From Methylobacterium sp. B4 (GTDB taxonomy: Bacteria; Pseudomonadota; Alphaproteobacteria; Rhizobiales; Beijerinckiaceae), in assembly GCF_003201865.1 (NCBI RefSeq), contig NZ_QJJJ01000013.1, positions 55,966 to 119,965 on the forward strand: a DNA stretch of 64,000 bases, in the 5' to 3' direction. Of the stretch, positions 52,831 through 61,992 are shown piece after piece. A model generated the notes under the pieces. That model was not told the origin of the DNA and ran no database searches. It was given only the letters and a program-made list of their open reading frames with translations. How positions within the stretch are numbered: position 1 is the first letter of the stretch; each line of letters starts with the position of its first letter. Made by a program: the position numbers and the translations under genes.

Positions 52831-54741
52831 GTGACAGAGAACGCCGTGATCGCACGCCGCAGCTTCCTTGCCGGAGCGCTCGTTCTCCTGGGGCTGCGCG
52901 GCTCCGCCTCGGCGCAGGAGCCGGCGGAATCCGCCTCGAAGGTCTCGGCACAGGAAGCTCCCGGCACCTGGCACCACGCGCTGACCCTGCTCGGAAAGCC
53001 GAAATACGGACCCGACTTCCAGCACTTCGAGTACGCGAACCCGAACGCCCCCGTCGGCGGCCTCGTGCGGCTCGGCGCGCAGGGCGGCTTCGACAACCTC
53101 AACTTCATCGTCAACGGGTTGAAGGGCGACCTCGAAGGCGGGATCATCCAGATCTACGACACGTTGATGGAGGATTCGGGCGACGAGCCCTTCTCCTCCT
53201 ACGGCCTATTGGCCGAGGGCGTGCAGATCGCTTCCGACGGCATGTCGGTCAGCTACCGCCTGCGGGCGAATGCACGCTGGCACGACGGCAAGCCGGTCAC
53301 CGTCGAGGACGTGATCTGGTCCTTCGACACGCTGAAGGCCAACAGCCCGTTCTACGCCGCCTATTATCACACCGTGACCAAGGCCGAGCCGGGCGCCGAG
53401 CGCGAGGTGGTGTTCCGCTTCGCCGAGGCCGGCAACCGCGAACTGCCGCAGGTGCTGGGTCAGATGCAGGTGCTGCCCAAGCACTGGTGGACGGGGCAGA
53501 ACAAGGACGGCAAGCCCCGCAACCCCGCCGAGACGACGCTGGAAATTCCGCTCGGCTCCGGCCCCTACCGGCTCGCCCGCTTCGACGCCGGCCGCTCGGC
53601 CACCTACGAGCGCGTGGCCGATTATTGGGGCAAGGACCTGCCCGTGAACCGCGGGCGCAACAATTTCGGCACGATCCGCAACGAGTATTTTCGCGACGGG
53701 TCGGTGCTGCTGGAGGCGCTCAAGGGCGACCTCTACGATTTCCGCACCGAGAACATCGCCCGCAACTGGGCCACGGCCTACGACGACTTCCCCGCCGTCA
53801 AGGACGGCCGCCTCCTCAAGGAGGAGTTCCCCGGCCGCGGCACCGGCATCATGCAGGCCTTCGTGTTCAACCTGCGCCGGGACAAGTTCAAGGACGAGCG
53901 GGTGCGGCGCGCCTTCAACCTCGCCCTCAACTTCGAGGAGATGAACCGGCAGCTCTTCTACAGCCAGTACAGCCGGATCGATTCCTACTTCTACGGCTCG
54001 GACCTCGCCGCCTCCGGCCTGCCCGAGGGCATGGAGCGGGCGATCCTTGAGAGCGTGAAGGACAAGCTGCCCCCGCGCGTCTTCACAGAGCCCTATACGA
54101 ACCCGGTCAACGACACCCCGGACGCCGCGCGCACCAACCTGCGCAAGGCCGTCGGCCTCCTGCGCGAGGCCGGCTACGAGTTGAAGAACGGCCAGATGGT
54201 CTCGAAGACGGGCGAGCCGCTCGCCGTCGAGTTCCTGGAATTCCAGAACGTGTTCGAGCGAGTGATCCTGCCGTTCGCCGCGCAGCTCAAGCTCATCGGC
54301 ATCCAGAGCTCCGTGCGCGTGATCGATCAGGCGCAGTACCAGAACCGTCTGCGCGGCTTCGACTTCGACATCACGACCTCGAACTGGCCGGAATCGCTCT
54401 CGCCGGGCAACGAGCAGCGGGAGTTCTGGGGCTCGGCCGCCGCCGACAAACCTGGCTCGCGCAACATTGCCGGGATCAAGGATGCCGGCATCGACGCGCT
54501 CATCGAGAAGGTGATCTACGCCGAGGACCGCGAGACCCTGATCGCCGCGACCCGCGCCCTGGACCGCACCCTGCTCGCCCACAATTTCGTGGTGCCGCAA
54601 TGGTCCTCGGCCGTTTCGCGCACGATCCGCTGGAACCGCTTCAACCGTCCGGCCGTCCTGCCGAAATACGGCTCCTCCGGCTTCCCAACGACGTGGTGGT
54701 ACGACGAGGCCCTCGCCGCCAAGACGGGGGCGCCGCGGTGA
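52831..54741 (+). CDS. Peptide-type ABC substrate-binding protein (YejA-like), first copy
   Basis: The 636-residue protein has a twin-arginine-type signal (VIARRSFLAGALVLLGLRGS, cut near ASA) and a solute-binding protein family 5 fold of the YejA (microcin C/peptide) branch: KYGPDFQHFEYANPNAPVGG at the start, GVQIASDGMSVSYRLRANAR, then the C-terminal region RTIRWNRFNRPAVLPKYGSS. It binds oligopeptides or related compounds in the periplasm. A GTG at 52831, 11 bases after GGGAG, is the preferred start; a second GTG at 52846 is possible. Its TGA overlaps the start of the second copy by four bases. Confidence 0.9.
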   Translation: MTENAVIARRSFLAGALVLLGLRGSASAQEPAESASKVSAQEAPGTWHHALTLLGKPKYGPDFQHFEYANPNAPVGGLVRLGAQGGFDNLNFIVNGLKGDLEGGIIQIYDTLMEDSGDEPFSSYGLLAEGVQIASDGMSVSYRLRANARWHDGKPVTVEDVIWSFDTLKANSPFYAAYYHTVTKAEPGAEREVVFRFAEAGNRELPQVLGQMQVLPKHWWTGQNKDGKPRNPAETTLEIPLGSGPYRLARFDAGRSATYERVADYWGKDLPVNRGRNNFGTIRNEYFRDGSVLLEALKGDLYDFRTENIARNWATAYDDFPAVKDGRLLKEEFPGRGTGIMQAFVFNLRRDKFKDERVRRAFNLALNFEEMNRQLFYSQYSRIDSYFYGSDLAASGLPEGMERAILESVKDKLPPRVFTEPYTNPVNDTPDAARTNLRKAVGLLREAGYELKNGQMVSKTGEPLAVEFLEFQNVFERVILPFAAQLKLIGIQSSVRVIDQAQYQNRLRGFDFDITTSNWPESLSPGNEQREFWGSAAADKPGSRNIAGIKDAGIDALIEKVIYAEDRETLIAATRALDRTLLAHNFVVPQWSSAVSRTIRWNRFNRPAVLPKYGSSGFPTTWWYDEALAAKTGAPR

Positions 54742-56594
54742 GCGCGGGCGCGACGCGCCGGGGCGTCGTCCTCGGCACCGGGGCGCTCGCGCTCGCCGCG
54801 GCCCTGCCCGCCCGCGCCGAGGGCTCCCGTACCAGCCACGGCCTGTCGAGCTTCGGCGAGCTGAAATACGGCGCGGACTTCCAGCACTTCGACTACGTAA
54901 ACCCGATCGCCCCGCGGGGTGGGCGCTTCTCGGCGCAGCTCGTGCAGACCTTCGGCAATCAGGCCTTCGACACCTTCGACACGCTCAACCCCTACGTCTT
55001 CCGCGGCAACGGCGCGGCGGGCATCAACCTTACCTTCGACAGCCTGATGGTGCGGGCGCTGGACGAGCCCGACGCGGTCTACGGCCTCGTCGCCCGCTCG
55101 GTGGAGATCAGCGCCGACGGCCTGACCTATCGCTTCGCCTTGCGCCCGCAGGCGCGCTTTCACGACGGCTCGCCCCTGCGCGCCCGAGACGCGGCCTTCT
55201 CCCTCATGCTCCTGAAGGAGACGGGGCACCCGACGATCTCGCAGGTCATCCGCGACCTCGCCGAGGCGACGGCCGAGGGCGAGGACACCCTCGTGCTCCG
55301 CTTCGCCCCCGGACGCAGCCGGGACCTGCCGCTCATCGTGGCGCAGCTCCCGATCTTCTCCGCCGCATCTCTCGAGGGGCGCGACTTCGAGGCGCCGACC
55401 CTGAAGCCGCTTCTCGGCTCCGGTCCCTATCAGGTCGGGCGGATCGATATCGGCCGCTTCATCGAGCTGGAGCGCGTGCCGGATTACTGGGCGGCCGACC
55501 TGCCGGTGACGGCCGGCCAGAACAACTTCGCGCAATTGCGCTACGAGTATTTCCGCGACCGGCAGGTGGCCTTCGAAGCCTTCAAGGGCGGCGCCTTCTC
55601 CTACCGGCAGGAATTCACCTCACGGATCTGGGCGACCGGCTACGATTTTCCGGCCGTCCGCGAGGGACGCGTCAAGCGCGAGACGCTGCCCGACACTTCG
55701 CCGGCCAACATCCAGGGCTGGTTCTTCAACACCCGCCGCGAGATGTTCAAGGACGCGCGCGTGCGCGAGGCGATCGGCCTGTGCTTCGACTTTCCCTGGA
55801 CCAACCGCTCGGCGATGTTCGGGGCCTACAACCGCACGACCTCGTTCTTCGAGAAGACCGACCTGATGGCGACGGGCAAGCCCTCGCCCGAGGAACTGGC
55901 GCTGCTCGAACCCTTCAGCGGCCGCGTGCCGGCGGAGGTGTTCGGCGAGGCCTGGACCCCACCCGTCGCCGACGGGACCGGCCAGGACCGGGCGCTTCTC
56001 GCCCGCGCGGTGGCGCTTCTCAAGGAGGCCGGCTGCACCCGCGACGGCGGCGTCGTGCGCCTGCCGAGCGGCAAGCCGATCGAGTTCGAATTCCTCGATT
56101 CGGACTCGGTCTGGGAACCCATTGTCCAGCCCTTCATCCGCAATCTCGGGCTGATCGGCATCAAGGCGCGCCAGCGGGCGGTGGATGCCGCGCAGTATCA
56201 GGCGCGGGTGCGCGACTTCGACTTCGACGTCATCAGCCGCGCCGCATCGGGCGACGCGACCCCCGGCCCCGAACTGCGCGAGGCCTACGGTTCGCGGGCG
56301 GCGGCGATCCCCGGTTCGAACAATCTCGCCGGCATCGAGGATCCCGTGGTCGATGCGCTCCTCGACAGGATCGCCGGCGCGGAGTCGCGCGCGAGCCTGA
56401 CGACGGCCTGCCGGGCGCTCGACCGGGTCCTGCGCTCGGGCCGCTACTGGATCCCGATGTGGTACTCGCCCGAGTACCGCCTCGCGGTCTGGGACATGTT
56501 CGGACGCCCCGCGAAGCTTCCCACCTACGGACTCGGGGTGCCGGGCCTGTGGTGGTACGACGAGGCCAAGGCGCGCCGGATCGGCCGGGAATGA
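54738..56594 (+). CDS. Peptide-type ABC substrate-binding protein (YejA-like), second copy
   Basis: This 618-residue paralogue of the preceding gene has its own signal (ATRRGVVLGTGALALAAALP, cut near ARA) and repeats its landmarks: LKYGADFQHFDYVNPIAPRG, SVEISADGLTYRFALRPQAR and the last segment GRPAKLPTYGLGVPGLWWYD. The copies have clearly diverged, so they probably bind different ligands. It starts with GTG in a GTGA overlap with the first copy and is followed 14 bases later by the permease gene. The three genes form an operon. Confidence 0.9.
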   Translation: MSAGATRRGVVLGTGALALAAALPARAEGSRTSHGLSSFGELKYGADFQHFDYVNPIAPRGGRFSAQLVQTFGNQAFDTFDTLNPYVFRGNGAAGINLTFDSLMVRALDEPDAVYGLVARSVEISADGLTYRFALRPQARFHDGSPLRARDAAFSLMLLKETGHPTISQVIRDLAEATAEGEDTLVLRFAPGRSRDLPLIVAQLPIFSAASLEGRDFEAPTLKPLLGSGPYQVGRIDIGRFIELERVPDYWAADLPVTAGQNNFAQLRYEYFRDRQVAFEAFKGGAFSYRQEFTSRIWATGYDFPAVREGRVKRETLPDTSPANIQGWFFNTRREMFKDARVREAIGLCFDFPWTNRSAMFGAYNRTTSFFEKTDLMATGKPSPEELALLEPFSGRVPAEVFGEAWTPPVADGTGQDRALLARAVALLKEAGCTRDGGVVRLPSGKPIEFEFLDSDSVWEPIVQPFIRNLGLIGIKARQRAVDAAQYQARVRDFDFDVISRAASGDATPGPELREAYGSRAAAIPGSNNLAGIEDPVVDALLDRIAGAESRASLTTACRALDRVLRSGRYWIPMWYSPEYRLAVWDMFGRPAKLPTYGLGVPGLWWYDEAKARRIGRE

Positions 56595-56608
56595 GGGTCT
56601 AGAGGGAC

Positions 56609-57715
56609 ATGCTGGCCTACATCCTGCGCCGCGTCGCGCTGATGATCCCGACGATCTTCGGGATCATGCTCATCACCTTCGCGATCATCCAATTCGCGCC
56701 CGGCGGCCCCGTGGAGCGGGTCTTGGCCCAGCTCCAGGGCCAGCAGGAGGGCTCGCTCTCGCGCATCACCGGCGGCCAGGGCGATCTCGGCGGCGGCGCG
56801 GCGCGCAGCGGAGGGGGCGGCAGCGAGACCTCGAAGTATCGCGGGGCGCAGGGGCTCGACCCGGCTTTCATCAAGAAGCTCGAAGCCCAGTTCGGCTTCG
56901 ACAAGCCGGCCTACCAGCGCTTCGGCAAGATGCTCTGGGATTATGCCCGCTTCGATTTCGGGCAGAGCTACTTTCGCGATGTCTCGGTGCTGCAGCTGAT
57001 CAAGGAGAAGCTCCCGGTCTCGATCTCGCTCGGCCTCTGGATGACGTTGATCTCCTACGCGATCTCGATCCCGCTCGGCATCCGCAAGGCGGTCGCCGAC
57101 GGCTCGCGCTTCGACGTGTGGACCTCGGCCGTCGTCATCGTCGGCTACGCCATCCCCAGCTTCCTGTTCGGCATTCTGCTGGTGATCCTGTTCGCGGGCG
57201 GCTCCTTTTTCCAGATCTTCCCGATCCGCGGCCTCACCTCCGAGAACTTCGAGAGCCTGAGCCTGTGGGGCAAGCTCGTCGACTACGCCTGGCACCTGAC
57301 GCTGCCACTGGCCGCCCTGGTCCTCGGCGCCTTCGCCACCTCGACCCTGCTCACCAAGAACTCCTTCCTCGACGAGATCCGCAAGCAATACGTCGTCACC
57401 GCCCGCATGAAGGGCCTCACGGAGCGGCGCGTCCTCTACGGCCACGTCTTCCGCAACGCGATGCTCATCGTCATCGCCGGATTTCCCGGCGCCTTCATCA
57501 CGGCGTTCTTCACCGGCTCGCTCCTGATCGAGACGATCTTTTCCCTCGACGGGCTCGGCCTGCTCTCGTTCTCCTCCATCGTCGGACGCGATTATCCGGT
57601 GGTGTTTGCGACCCTCTACATCTTCTCGCTGCTCGGATTGGCCGTGAACCTGCTCTCCGACCTCACCTACACCTGGATCGATCCGCGCATCGACTTCTCC
57701 GCCCGCGGCGCCTGA
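56609..57715 (+). CDS. yejB: Peptide-type ABC permease (YejB-like)
   Basis: The 368-residue membrane protein belongs to the YejB/DppB class. It has an N-terminal segment ([20 protein letters not shown]), the periplasmic Gly/Ser-rich loop that marks YejB (residues about 50-75, with [15 protein letters not shown]), and five further segments with [20 protein letters not shown] and the EAA-like loop [20 protein letters not shown]. It needs a second permease (YejE) and an ATPase (YejF) to work. Neither follows: the next gene, 71 bases on, is an acetyltransferase. It starts 14 bases after the second binding protein. Confidence 0.92.
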   Translation: MLAYILRRVALMIPTIFGIMLITFAIIQFAPGGPVERVLAQLQGQQEGSLSRITGGQGDLGGGAARSGGGGSETSKYRGAQGLDPAFIKKLEAQFGFDKPAYQRFGKMLWDYARFDFGQSYFRDVSVLQLIKEKLPVSISLGLWMTLISYAISIPLGIRKAVADGSRFDVWTSAVVIVGYAIPSFLFGILLVILFAGGSFFQIFPIRGLTSENFESLSLWGKLVDYAWHLTLPLAALVLGAFATSTLLTKNSFLDEIRKQYVVTARMKGLTERRVLYGHVFRNAMLIVIAGFPGAFITAFFTGSLLIETIFSLDGLGLLSFSSIVGRDYPVVFATLYIFSLLGLAVNLLSDLTYTWIDPRIDFSARGA

Positions 57716-57786
57716 GCGGACGGTCGTTTGCCGGGGAACAAGCGGGCTGCTATCGGCGCGGCTCCGTCCCTTTCTCGGCACCGCCC

Positions 57787-58290
57787 GTGACCGCGCTTCC
57801 CCTCGTCATCCGCCCCGAACATCCGGACGACGCCCCGGCGATCGAGCGGCTCCACGCCCGCGCCTTCGGCCCCGGACGCTTCGCCCGCACGGCCTATCGC
57901 CTGCGCGAAGGCGGGTCGCCCCTGCCCGACCTCTGCCTCACGGCGCTGGTCGGCACCTATCTCGTCGGCTCCGTGCGGATCGGCTCGGCGGAGGCCGGGG
58001 GCGGGCCGCTCCTCGTGCTCGGCCCCCTCACCGTCGATCCGAGCTTTTCCGACCGCGGCATCGGCACGAGCCTGATGCGGGCGAACCTCGACGCTGCCCG
58101 GGCCGCCGGACACGGCCTCGTCATCCTCGTGGGCGACGCGCCCTATTACGCCCGCTTCGGCTTCCGGCCCGTGCCGCCCGGCCGGCTCGCCTTGCCGGGG
58201 CCGGTCGATCCGGCCCGCTTCCTCTGGCTCGAACTGTTCGACGGAGCGAGCGCCGGACGATACGGCCCCGTCCGGCCGCTGCGCGCCTGA
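57787..58290 (+). CDS. GNAT family N-acetyltransferase
   Basis: The 167-residue protein is a single GNAT domain of the YhbS-like class: VIRPEHPDDAPAIERLHARA at the start, the acetyl-CoA loop SDRGIGTSLMRANLDAARAA near 81-100, and the closing segment YYARFGFRPVPPG. It should acetylate an amine-bearing small molecule or protein; the substrate is unknown. It begins with GTG at 57787, since the frame upstream belongs to the shadow of the permease gene. It could be co-transcribed with the transporter genes. The cytoplasm is the expected location. Confidence 0.85.
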   Translation: MTALPLVIRPEHPDDAPAIERLHARAFGPGRFARTAYRLREGGSPLPDLCLTALVGTYLVGSVRIGSAEAGGGPLLVLGPLTVDPSFSDRGIGTSLMRANLDAARAAGHGLVILVGDAPYYARFGFRPVPPGRLALPGPVDPARFLWLELFDGASAGRYGPVRPLRA

Positions 58291-58369
58291 GCGCCTGCCG
58301 CCCATTCGGCGCCGGACCGACGGCCGCTTGACGGCTGACACCGGAGGAAAAGACGATAGCCTGGGAGGA

Positions 58370-59917
58370 ATGACGACCGTGACGCCGAGCGACGACCGCC
58401 AGCCCCCTCCCCGCTTCAACGCGGCCCGCTACTGCTTGGCGGAAAACGCTCGGCTGCGCGGCGACAAGACGGCGCTCGTCATGGTTGGCGAGGCTGGCGC
58501 CGTCAGCCGGCTGACCTACGCGGAAATCGACCGAGCGGTGCGCGGCATTGCGGCGGGCCTGCTCGGGCTCGGCCTCGAACCCGGCGCGCGGGTGATGATC
58601 CGCATGGGCAACGAGGCCGATTACGTGCTGGTCTATTTCGGTGCGTTGGCGGCCGGCCTCGTCGCCCTGCCCTCCTCGCCGCAGCTCACCGCCGACGAGG
58701 CGGCCTTCCTGATGGAGAATGCCGGCGTCTCGGCCGTCGTGACGGGCGCGGGTTTCTTCGAGGCCGGCGCGGGCGTGCCGGCGGCTTGCCTCCAGCTCGA
58801 TTCCGAAGCGATCGCCGCGTTGAAGGCGGGTCCGCCTCTGCCCGACTACGCCGACACCGCCGCCGACGCTCCGGCCACGCTCGTCTACACCTCCGGCACC
58901 ACGAGCCGCCCCAAGGGCGTGCTCCACGCCCACCGCGCGGTCTGGGGCCGTCGGCCCATGCACGCGCACTGGCTGGGCCTGAGCGAAACCGACGTGATGC
59001 TGCATGCCGGCACGATGAACTGGACCTACACGCTGGGCGTCGGCATCACGGATCCCTGGGCCTGCGGGGCGACCACGGTGCTCTATAATGGGCCGCGCGA
59101 CCGTGGGATCTGGCCCCGCCTCATCGCCGAGCAGGGCGCTACGATCTTCGCCGCGGTGCCGAGCGTCTATCGGCAGATCCTCAAATACGCCGACCTTGAG
59201 CAGCACGACCTGTCCCGCCTGCGCTACGGCGTGACCGCGGGCGAGGCGCTGCCCGCCGATCTCCATGAGGCGTGGCGCGCCGCGACGGGCAAGCCGCTCT
59301 ACGAAGCGCTCGGCATGAGCGAGATCTCGACTTACGTGTCGAGCGGCCCGACCGTCCCGGTCCGTCTCGGCTCCCCCGGCCGGCCGCAACCCGGCCGCCG
59401 CGTCGCGATCCTGCCCGCGGAGGGAGCGCCCGAGCCCCTGCCCGTCGGCCAGATAGGTCTGCTTGCCATCCACCGCTCCGATCCCGGGCTGATGCTCGGC
59501 TACTGGCAGCGGCCCGAGGAGGAGGCGACGGTTCTGCGGGGTGCGTGGTTCGCCGGCGGCGACCTCGCCCGCCTCGACGAGGACGGCTACCTCTGGTTCC
59601 AGGGCCGCAACGACGACCTGATGAACGCCATGGGCTACCGCGTCTCGCCGGTCGAGGTGGAGACGGCTCTGGCGGCCCATCCCGACATCGCCGAAGTCGG
59701 GGTGGCGGAGCTTGCCGTGCGTGCCGACCTGCGGGTCATCGCGGCCTTCGTGGTGCTGCGCCCGGGCGCCGAGCCCGACGAGGAGAGGCTGATCGCGTGG
59801 TGCGGCGAGCGCCTTGCGGCCTACAAGGCGCCCCGGGCGATCCGCTTCCTCGACGCGCTCCCGCGCACGGCCAACGGCAAGGTGCAGCGCAAGCGCCTCG
59901 CCGACGCCCTCGCGTAG
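58370..59917 (+). CDS. AMP-dependent acyl-CoA synthetase/ligase
   Basis: The 515-residue protein is an ANL-superfamily ligase that activates a carboxylate as acyl-AMP and then acyl-CoA. Core motifs: LVYTSGTTSRPKGVLHAH near residue 172 (A3), YEALGMSEISTY (A5), WFAGGDLARLDEDGYLWF (A7), GRNDDLMNAMGYRVSPVEVE (A8) and PRTANGKVQRKRL with Lys504 (A10). The type recalls short-chain or aromatic acid ligases; I cannot fix the substrate. ATG at 58370 has GGAGG only one base away, so a GTG at 58379, ten bases from it, is a real alternative. Confidence 0.9.
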   Translation: MTTVTPSDDRQPPPRFNAARYCLAENARLRGDKTALVMVGEAGAVSRLTYAEIDRAVRGIAAGLLGLGLEPGARVMIRMGNEADYVLVYFGALAAGLVALPSSPQLTADEAAFLMENAGVSAVVTGAGFFEAGAGVPAACLQLDSEAIAALKAGPPLPDYADTAADAPATLVYTSGTTSRPKGVLHAHRAVWGRRPMHAHWLGLSETDVMLHAGTMNWTYTLGVGITDPWACGATTVLYNGPRDRGIWPRLIAEQGATIFAAVPSVYRQILKYADLEQHDLSRLRYGVTAGEALPADLHEAWRAATGKPLYEALGMSEISTYVSSGPTVPVRLGSPGRPQPGRRVAILPAEGAPEPLPVGQIGLLAIHRSDPGLMLGYWQRPEEEATVLRGAWFAGGDLARLDEDGYLWFQGRNDDLMNAMGYRVSPVEVETALAAHPDIAEVGVAELAVRADLRVIAAFVVLRPGAEPDEERLIAWCGERLAAYKAPRAIRFLDALPRTANGKVQRKRLADALA

Positions 59918-59977
59918 ACGCGCTTGTTCGCACCCGGTCGCGCCGCTAGAGCGAACCGCCCGACCGGTCCGAGACCC

Positions 59978-60760
59978 ATGCCCCCGCTGCCGCTCTCCGT
60001 CTTCATCATCGTCAAGAACGAGATCGACCGGATCGGCGCGACCATCGCCGCGGTGCGCGAACTCGCCGACGAGATCGTCGTGGTCGATTCCGGCTCGAAC
60101 GACGGCACGCAGCGCCTCGCCGAATCGCTCGGCGCGCGGGTGATCCACAACGACTGGCCGGGCTACGGCCGCCAGAAGCGCTTTGCGGAGGGCCAGTGCC
60201 GCCACGACTGGGTGCTGAACCTCGATGCCGACGAGGTGGTGCCGCCCGATCTCGCCCAGAGCATCCGCGCGGTCTTCGCTCAAGGCGAACCCGCGCACGC
60301 CGCCTGGCGCATCGCCATCGCCGAGATCTTCCCGGGCGAGAGGCGGCCGCACCCTTGGGCCTACGTGCTGACGCCGGTACGGCTCTACCGCCGGGATCTC
60401 AGCACCTACTCGACCTCTCCGGTCCACGACCGGGTCGTGCTCGGTCCCGGCGTTACGGCCGGGCGGATCAAGGGCCGCATCCATCATTTCTCGGTGCGCT
60501 CGCTGGGCGACCAGCTCGACAAGCTCAACCGCTACTCCGACCAGCAGGCGGACGACCTCGACGCGCGCGGCGTGACGATTCCCGCCTGGCGCCTGTTCGT
60601 GGAGCTGCCCGGCAACTTCCTGAAGGCCTATTTCGGCCGCCGCCACTTCGTGCGCGGCGCCTACGGCTTCCTGACGGCGATGAACTACGCGATCTCCCGC
60701 CATCTGCGGGTTGCCAAACACTACGAACGTCGTGTGACGACCCCGCGCAGACCGGGTTGA
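59978..60760 (+). CDS. Family 2 glycosyltransferase (WaaE/KdtX-like)
   Basis: The 260-residue protein starts LSVFIIVKNEIDRIGATIAA, a GT-A nucleotide-sugar binding strand, and has the DAD metal motif in VLNLDADEVVPPDLAQSI. The C-terminal part (HHFSVRSLGDQLDKLNRYSD and LFVELPGNFLKAYFGRRHFV) is that of WaaE/KdtX-type transferases, which add a sugar to the lipopolysaccharide core. It probably works on the inside of the inner membrane. ATG at 59978 begins the fold directly; an upstream frame of 18 residues is not needed. It lies 60 bases after the ligase gene and just before the tRNA gene. Confidence 0.9.
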   Translation: MPPLPLSVFIIVKNEIDRIGATIAAVRELADEIVVVDSGSNDGTQRLAESLGARVIHNDWPGYGRQKRFAEGQCRHDWVLNLDADEVVPPDLAQSIRAVFAQGEPAHAAWRIAIAEIFPGERRPHPWAYVLTPVRLYRRDLSTYSTSPVHDRVVLGPGVTAGRIKGRIHHFSVRSLGDQLDKLNRYSDQQADDLDARGVTIPAWRLFVELPGNFLKAYFGRRHFVRGAYGFLTAMNYAISRHLRVAKHYERRVTTPRRPG

Positions 60761-60795
60761 CCCGCCCCGCCAGAGCTTCTACAGCCGAGCGGCGA

Positions 60796-60888
60796 GGAGA
60801 CGTGGCCGAGAGGCTGAAGGCACTCGTTTGCTAAATGAGCATACCCCTAATAAGGGTATCGAGGGTTCGAATCCCTCCGTCTCCGCCA
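60796..60888 (+). tRNA. tRNA-Ser(GCU), with encoded CCA
   Basis: The acceptor stem GGAGACG pairs with CGTCTCC at 60878-60884, followed by G and an encoded CCA at 60886-60888. The anticodon stem CTCGT (60823-60827) pairs with ATGAG, and the loop TTGCTAA places GCT at 60830-60832, reading AGC/AGU serine codons. A long variable arm (hairpin ATACCCCTAATAAGGGTAT) is the serine type. T-arm: GGGTTCGAATCCC. Confidence 0.97.
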
Positions 60889-61308
60889 CCACCCCATCAT
60901 CGCTGCTGACTTTGCGCGCTGGGTATCCAACGCCATCAATGCACTGATCGAGGCATTCGCCGAGGCGGACTCGCATGGATCGAGCCCGTGATCCTGCGGC
61001 TGCGTGCGGCCATCGTCACATCGTTGACCTCGCCGATCATCAGCTGAATCTGACACGAGCGCGCCGCATCCAGTCGGAACGACGTTCGCAACTGGGGGCG
61101 GCATCCCGTTGTAGCGGATGATGTCCGTATGCCGACAGGATGCAGCAGGCATCGCCGTCTCGGCGCGCCAGCCTTCACGAAAGACTCACCTTGAAAAGAA
61201 CGAGTGGTTGAATCTACTCGTGATTGCACCTTCTGCAGATATCTGATTCACCTTCAGATTGTATATCATTTCCAATATCGAAATTTGATTGCATTGGGTG
61301 AACCGGTG
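60889..61308. other. Lower-GC region downstream of tRNA-Ser
   Basis: About 420 bases with no convincing gene. From 61195 to 61300 the DNA is clearly AT-richer than the rest of the window (for example TTGTATATCATTTCCAATAT), which fits either promoter DNA for the next gene or a remnant of foreign DNA. Short frames here, such as one read from the minus strand through the tRNA, are artefacts. I see no integrase, no transposase and no second copy of the tRNA end. Confidence 0.5.
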
Positions 61309-61707
61309 ATGGGTGAGACGATTGAATTCGGCCGGCGCGGCTTAAGCGCCGAGAGGCGGCTGACAATGGCAGAGCGAGGCGTCGAACTCCGCGGCCTGTA
61401 CAACCAAGACGTTTCGGGCCTCGAAGGAGCACCGATCAGCATTCAGATCAATGTCGGTCGGAGCGAGGGCCCGGCCAACGACAAGAAGCCGTTTTCGCTG
61501 CTGAGTTCGAAGCTCTTCTGGCTCGTGGTGTCCCTCGCATTAGCAGCGGGCGTGGCCTACGGCCGGACGCGCATGGTCTGCCAGAGCTTCAAGGATGCGG
61601 GACAATTTTATTACGGCATGGATGTCGACCGCTGCATCGGCGTCGTGCGTCACAATCCGCTGGCCCCGGCCGCGAGCATGCTGGAGCAGGTCAACAGAAG
61701 CTATTGA
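61309..61707 (+). CDS. Orphan single-pass membrane protein
   Basis: From the ATG at 61309 the protein has 132 residues: a polar N-terminus (MGETIEFGRRGLSAERRL), a membrane segment (LFWLVVSLALAAGVAYG, about residues 75-91) and a C-terminal part with two cysteines (RMVCQSFKDA and VDRCIGVVRHN). It should be anchored in the inner membrane with the C-terminus outside. No family is recognised. The upstream DNA is unusually AT-rich. An earlier in-frame start exists at 61204 but adds an odd Cys-rich stretch. Confidence is moderate that it is expressed. Confidence 0.6.
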   Translation: MGETIEFGRRGLSAERRLTMAERGVELRGLYNQDVSGLEGAPISIQINVGRSEGPANDKKPFSLLSSKLFWLVVSLALAAGVAYGRTRMVCQSFKDAGQFYYGMDVDRCIGVVRHNPLAPAASMLEQVNRSY

Positions 61708-61992
61708 AGCCTCATGAAGGGATCAGCGGCCGGATTGCGGACGGCGTCGGCGAACGCTTCGAAGCCAAGCCGATCTTCGGCGTGCCGGTAAGAGTGGTCG
61801 CCGAGGCGTAGCCCGCGGACCTCGCATCGGTCGTCCGTTGCGCGCGGCGCGTGAGAAAGCGCGCCGCTCAGGGTCGGGCAAAACGCGCTCGATGTGCTGG
61901 CCGCGAAAACCGCACAGGCGGGCGACCAACCTCAGCCCTGGCAAGGATCTGGGCGCCGAGTGCCCCTCCCCTTCCACGACATGGAAGGCGGG
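61708..61992. other. Intergenic region between convergent genes
   Basis: A 285-base gap between the orphan membrane protein and the next gene on the minus strand. Only short shadow frames occur. I see no repeat of the REP-like type, and no hairpin followed by a T-run. Confidence 0.4.

Noticed and set aside
60847..61152. A minus-strand frame ending in RRRRDSNPRYPY across the tRNA gene
   Set aside because: This peptide is a well-known mistranslation of tRNA sequence, not a gene.
60889..61308. Prophage or integrative element beside tRNA-Ser
   Set aside because: No integrase, transposase or second copy of the tRNA 3' end is visible; kept only as a weak possibility in findings.
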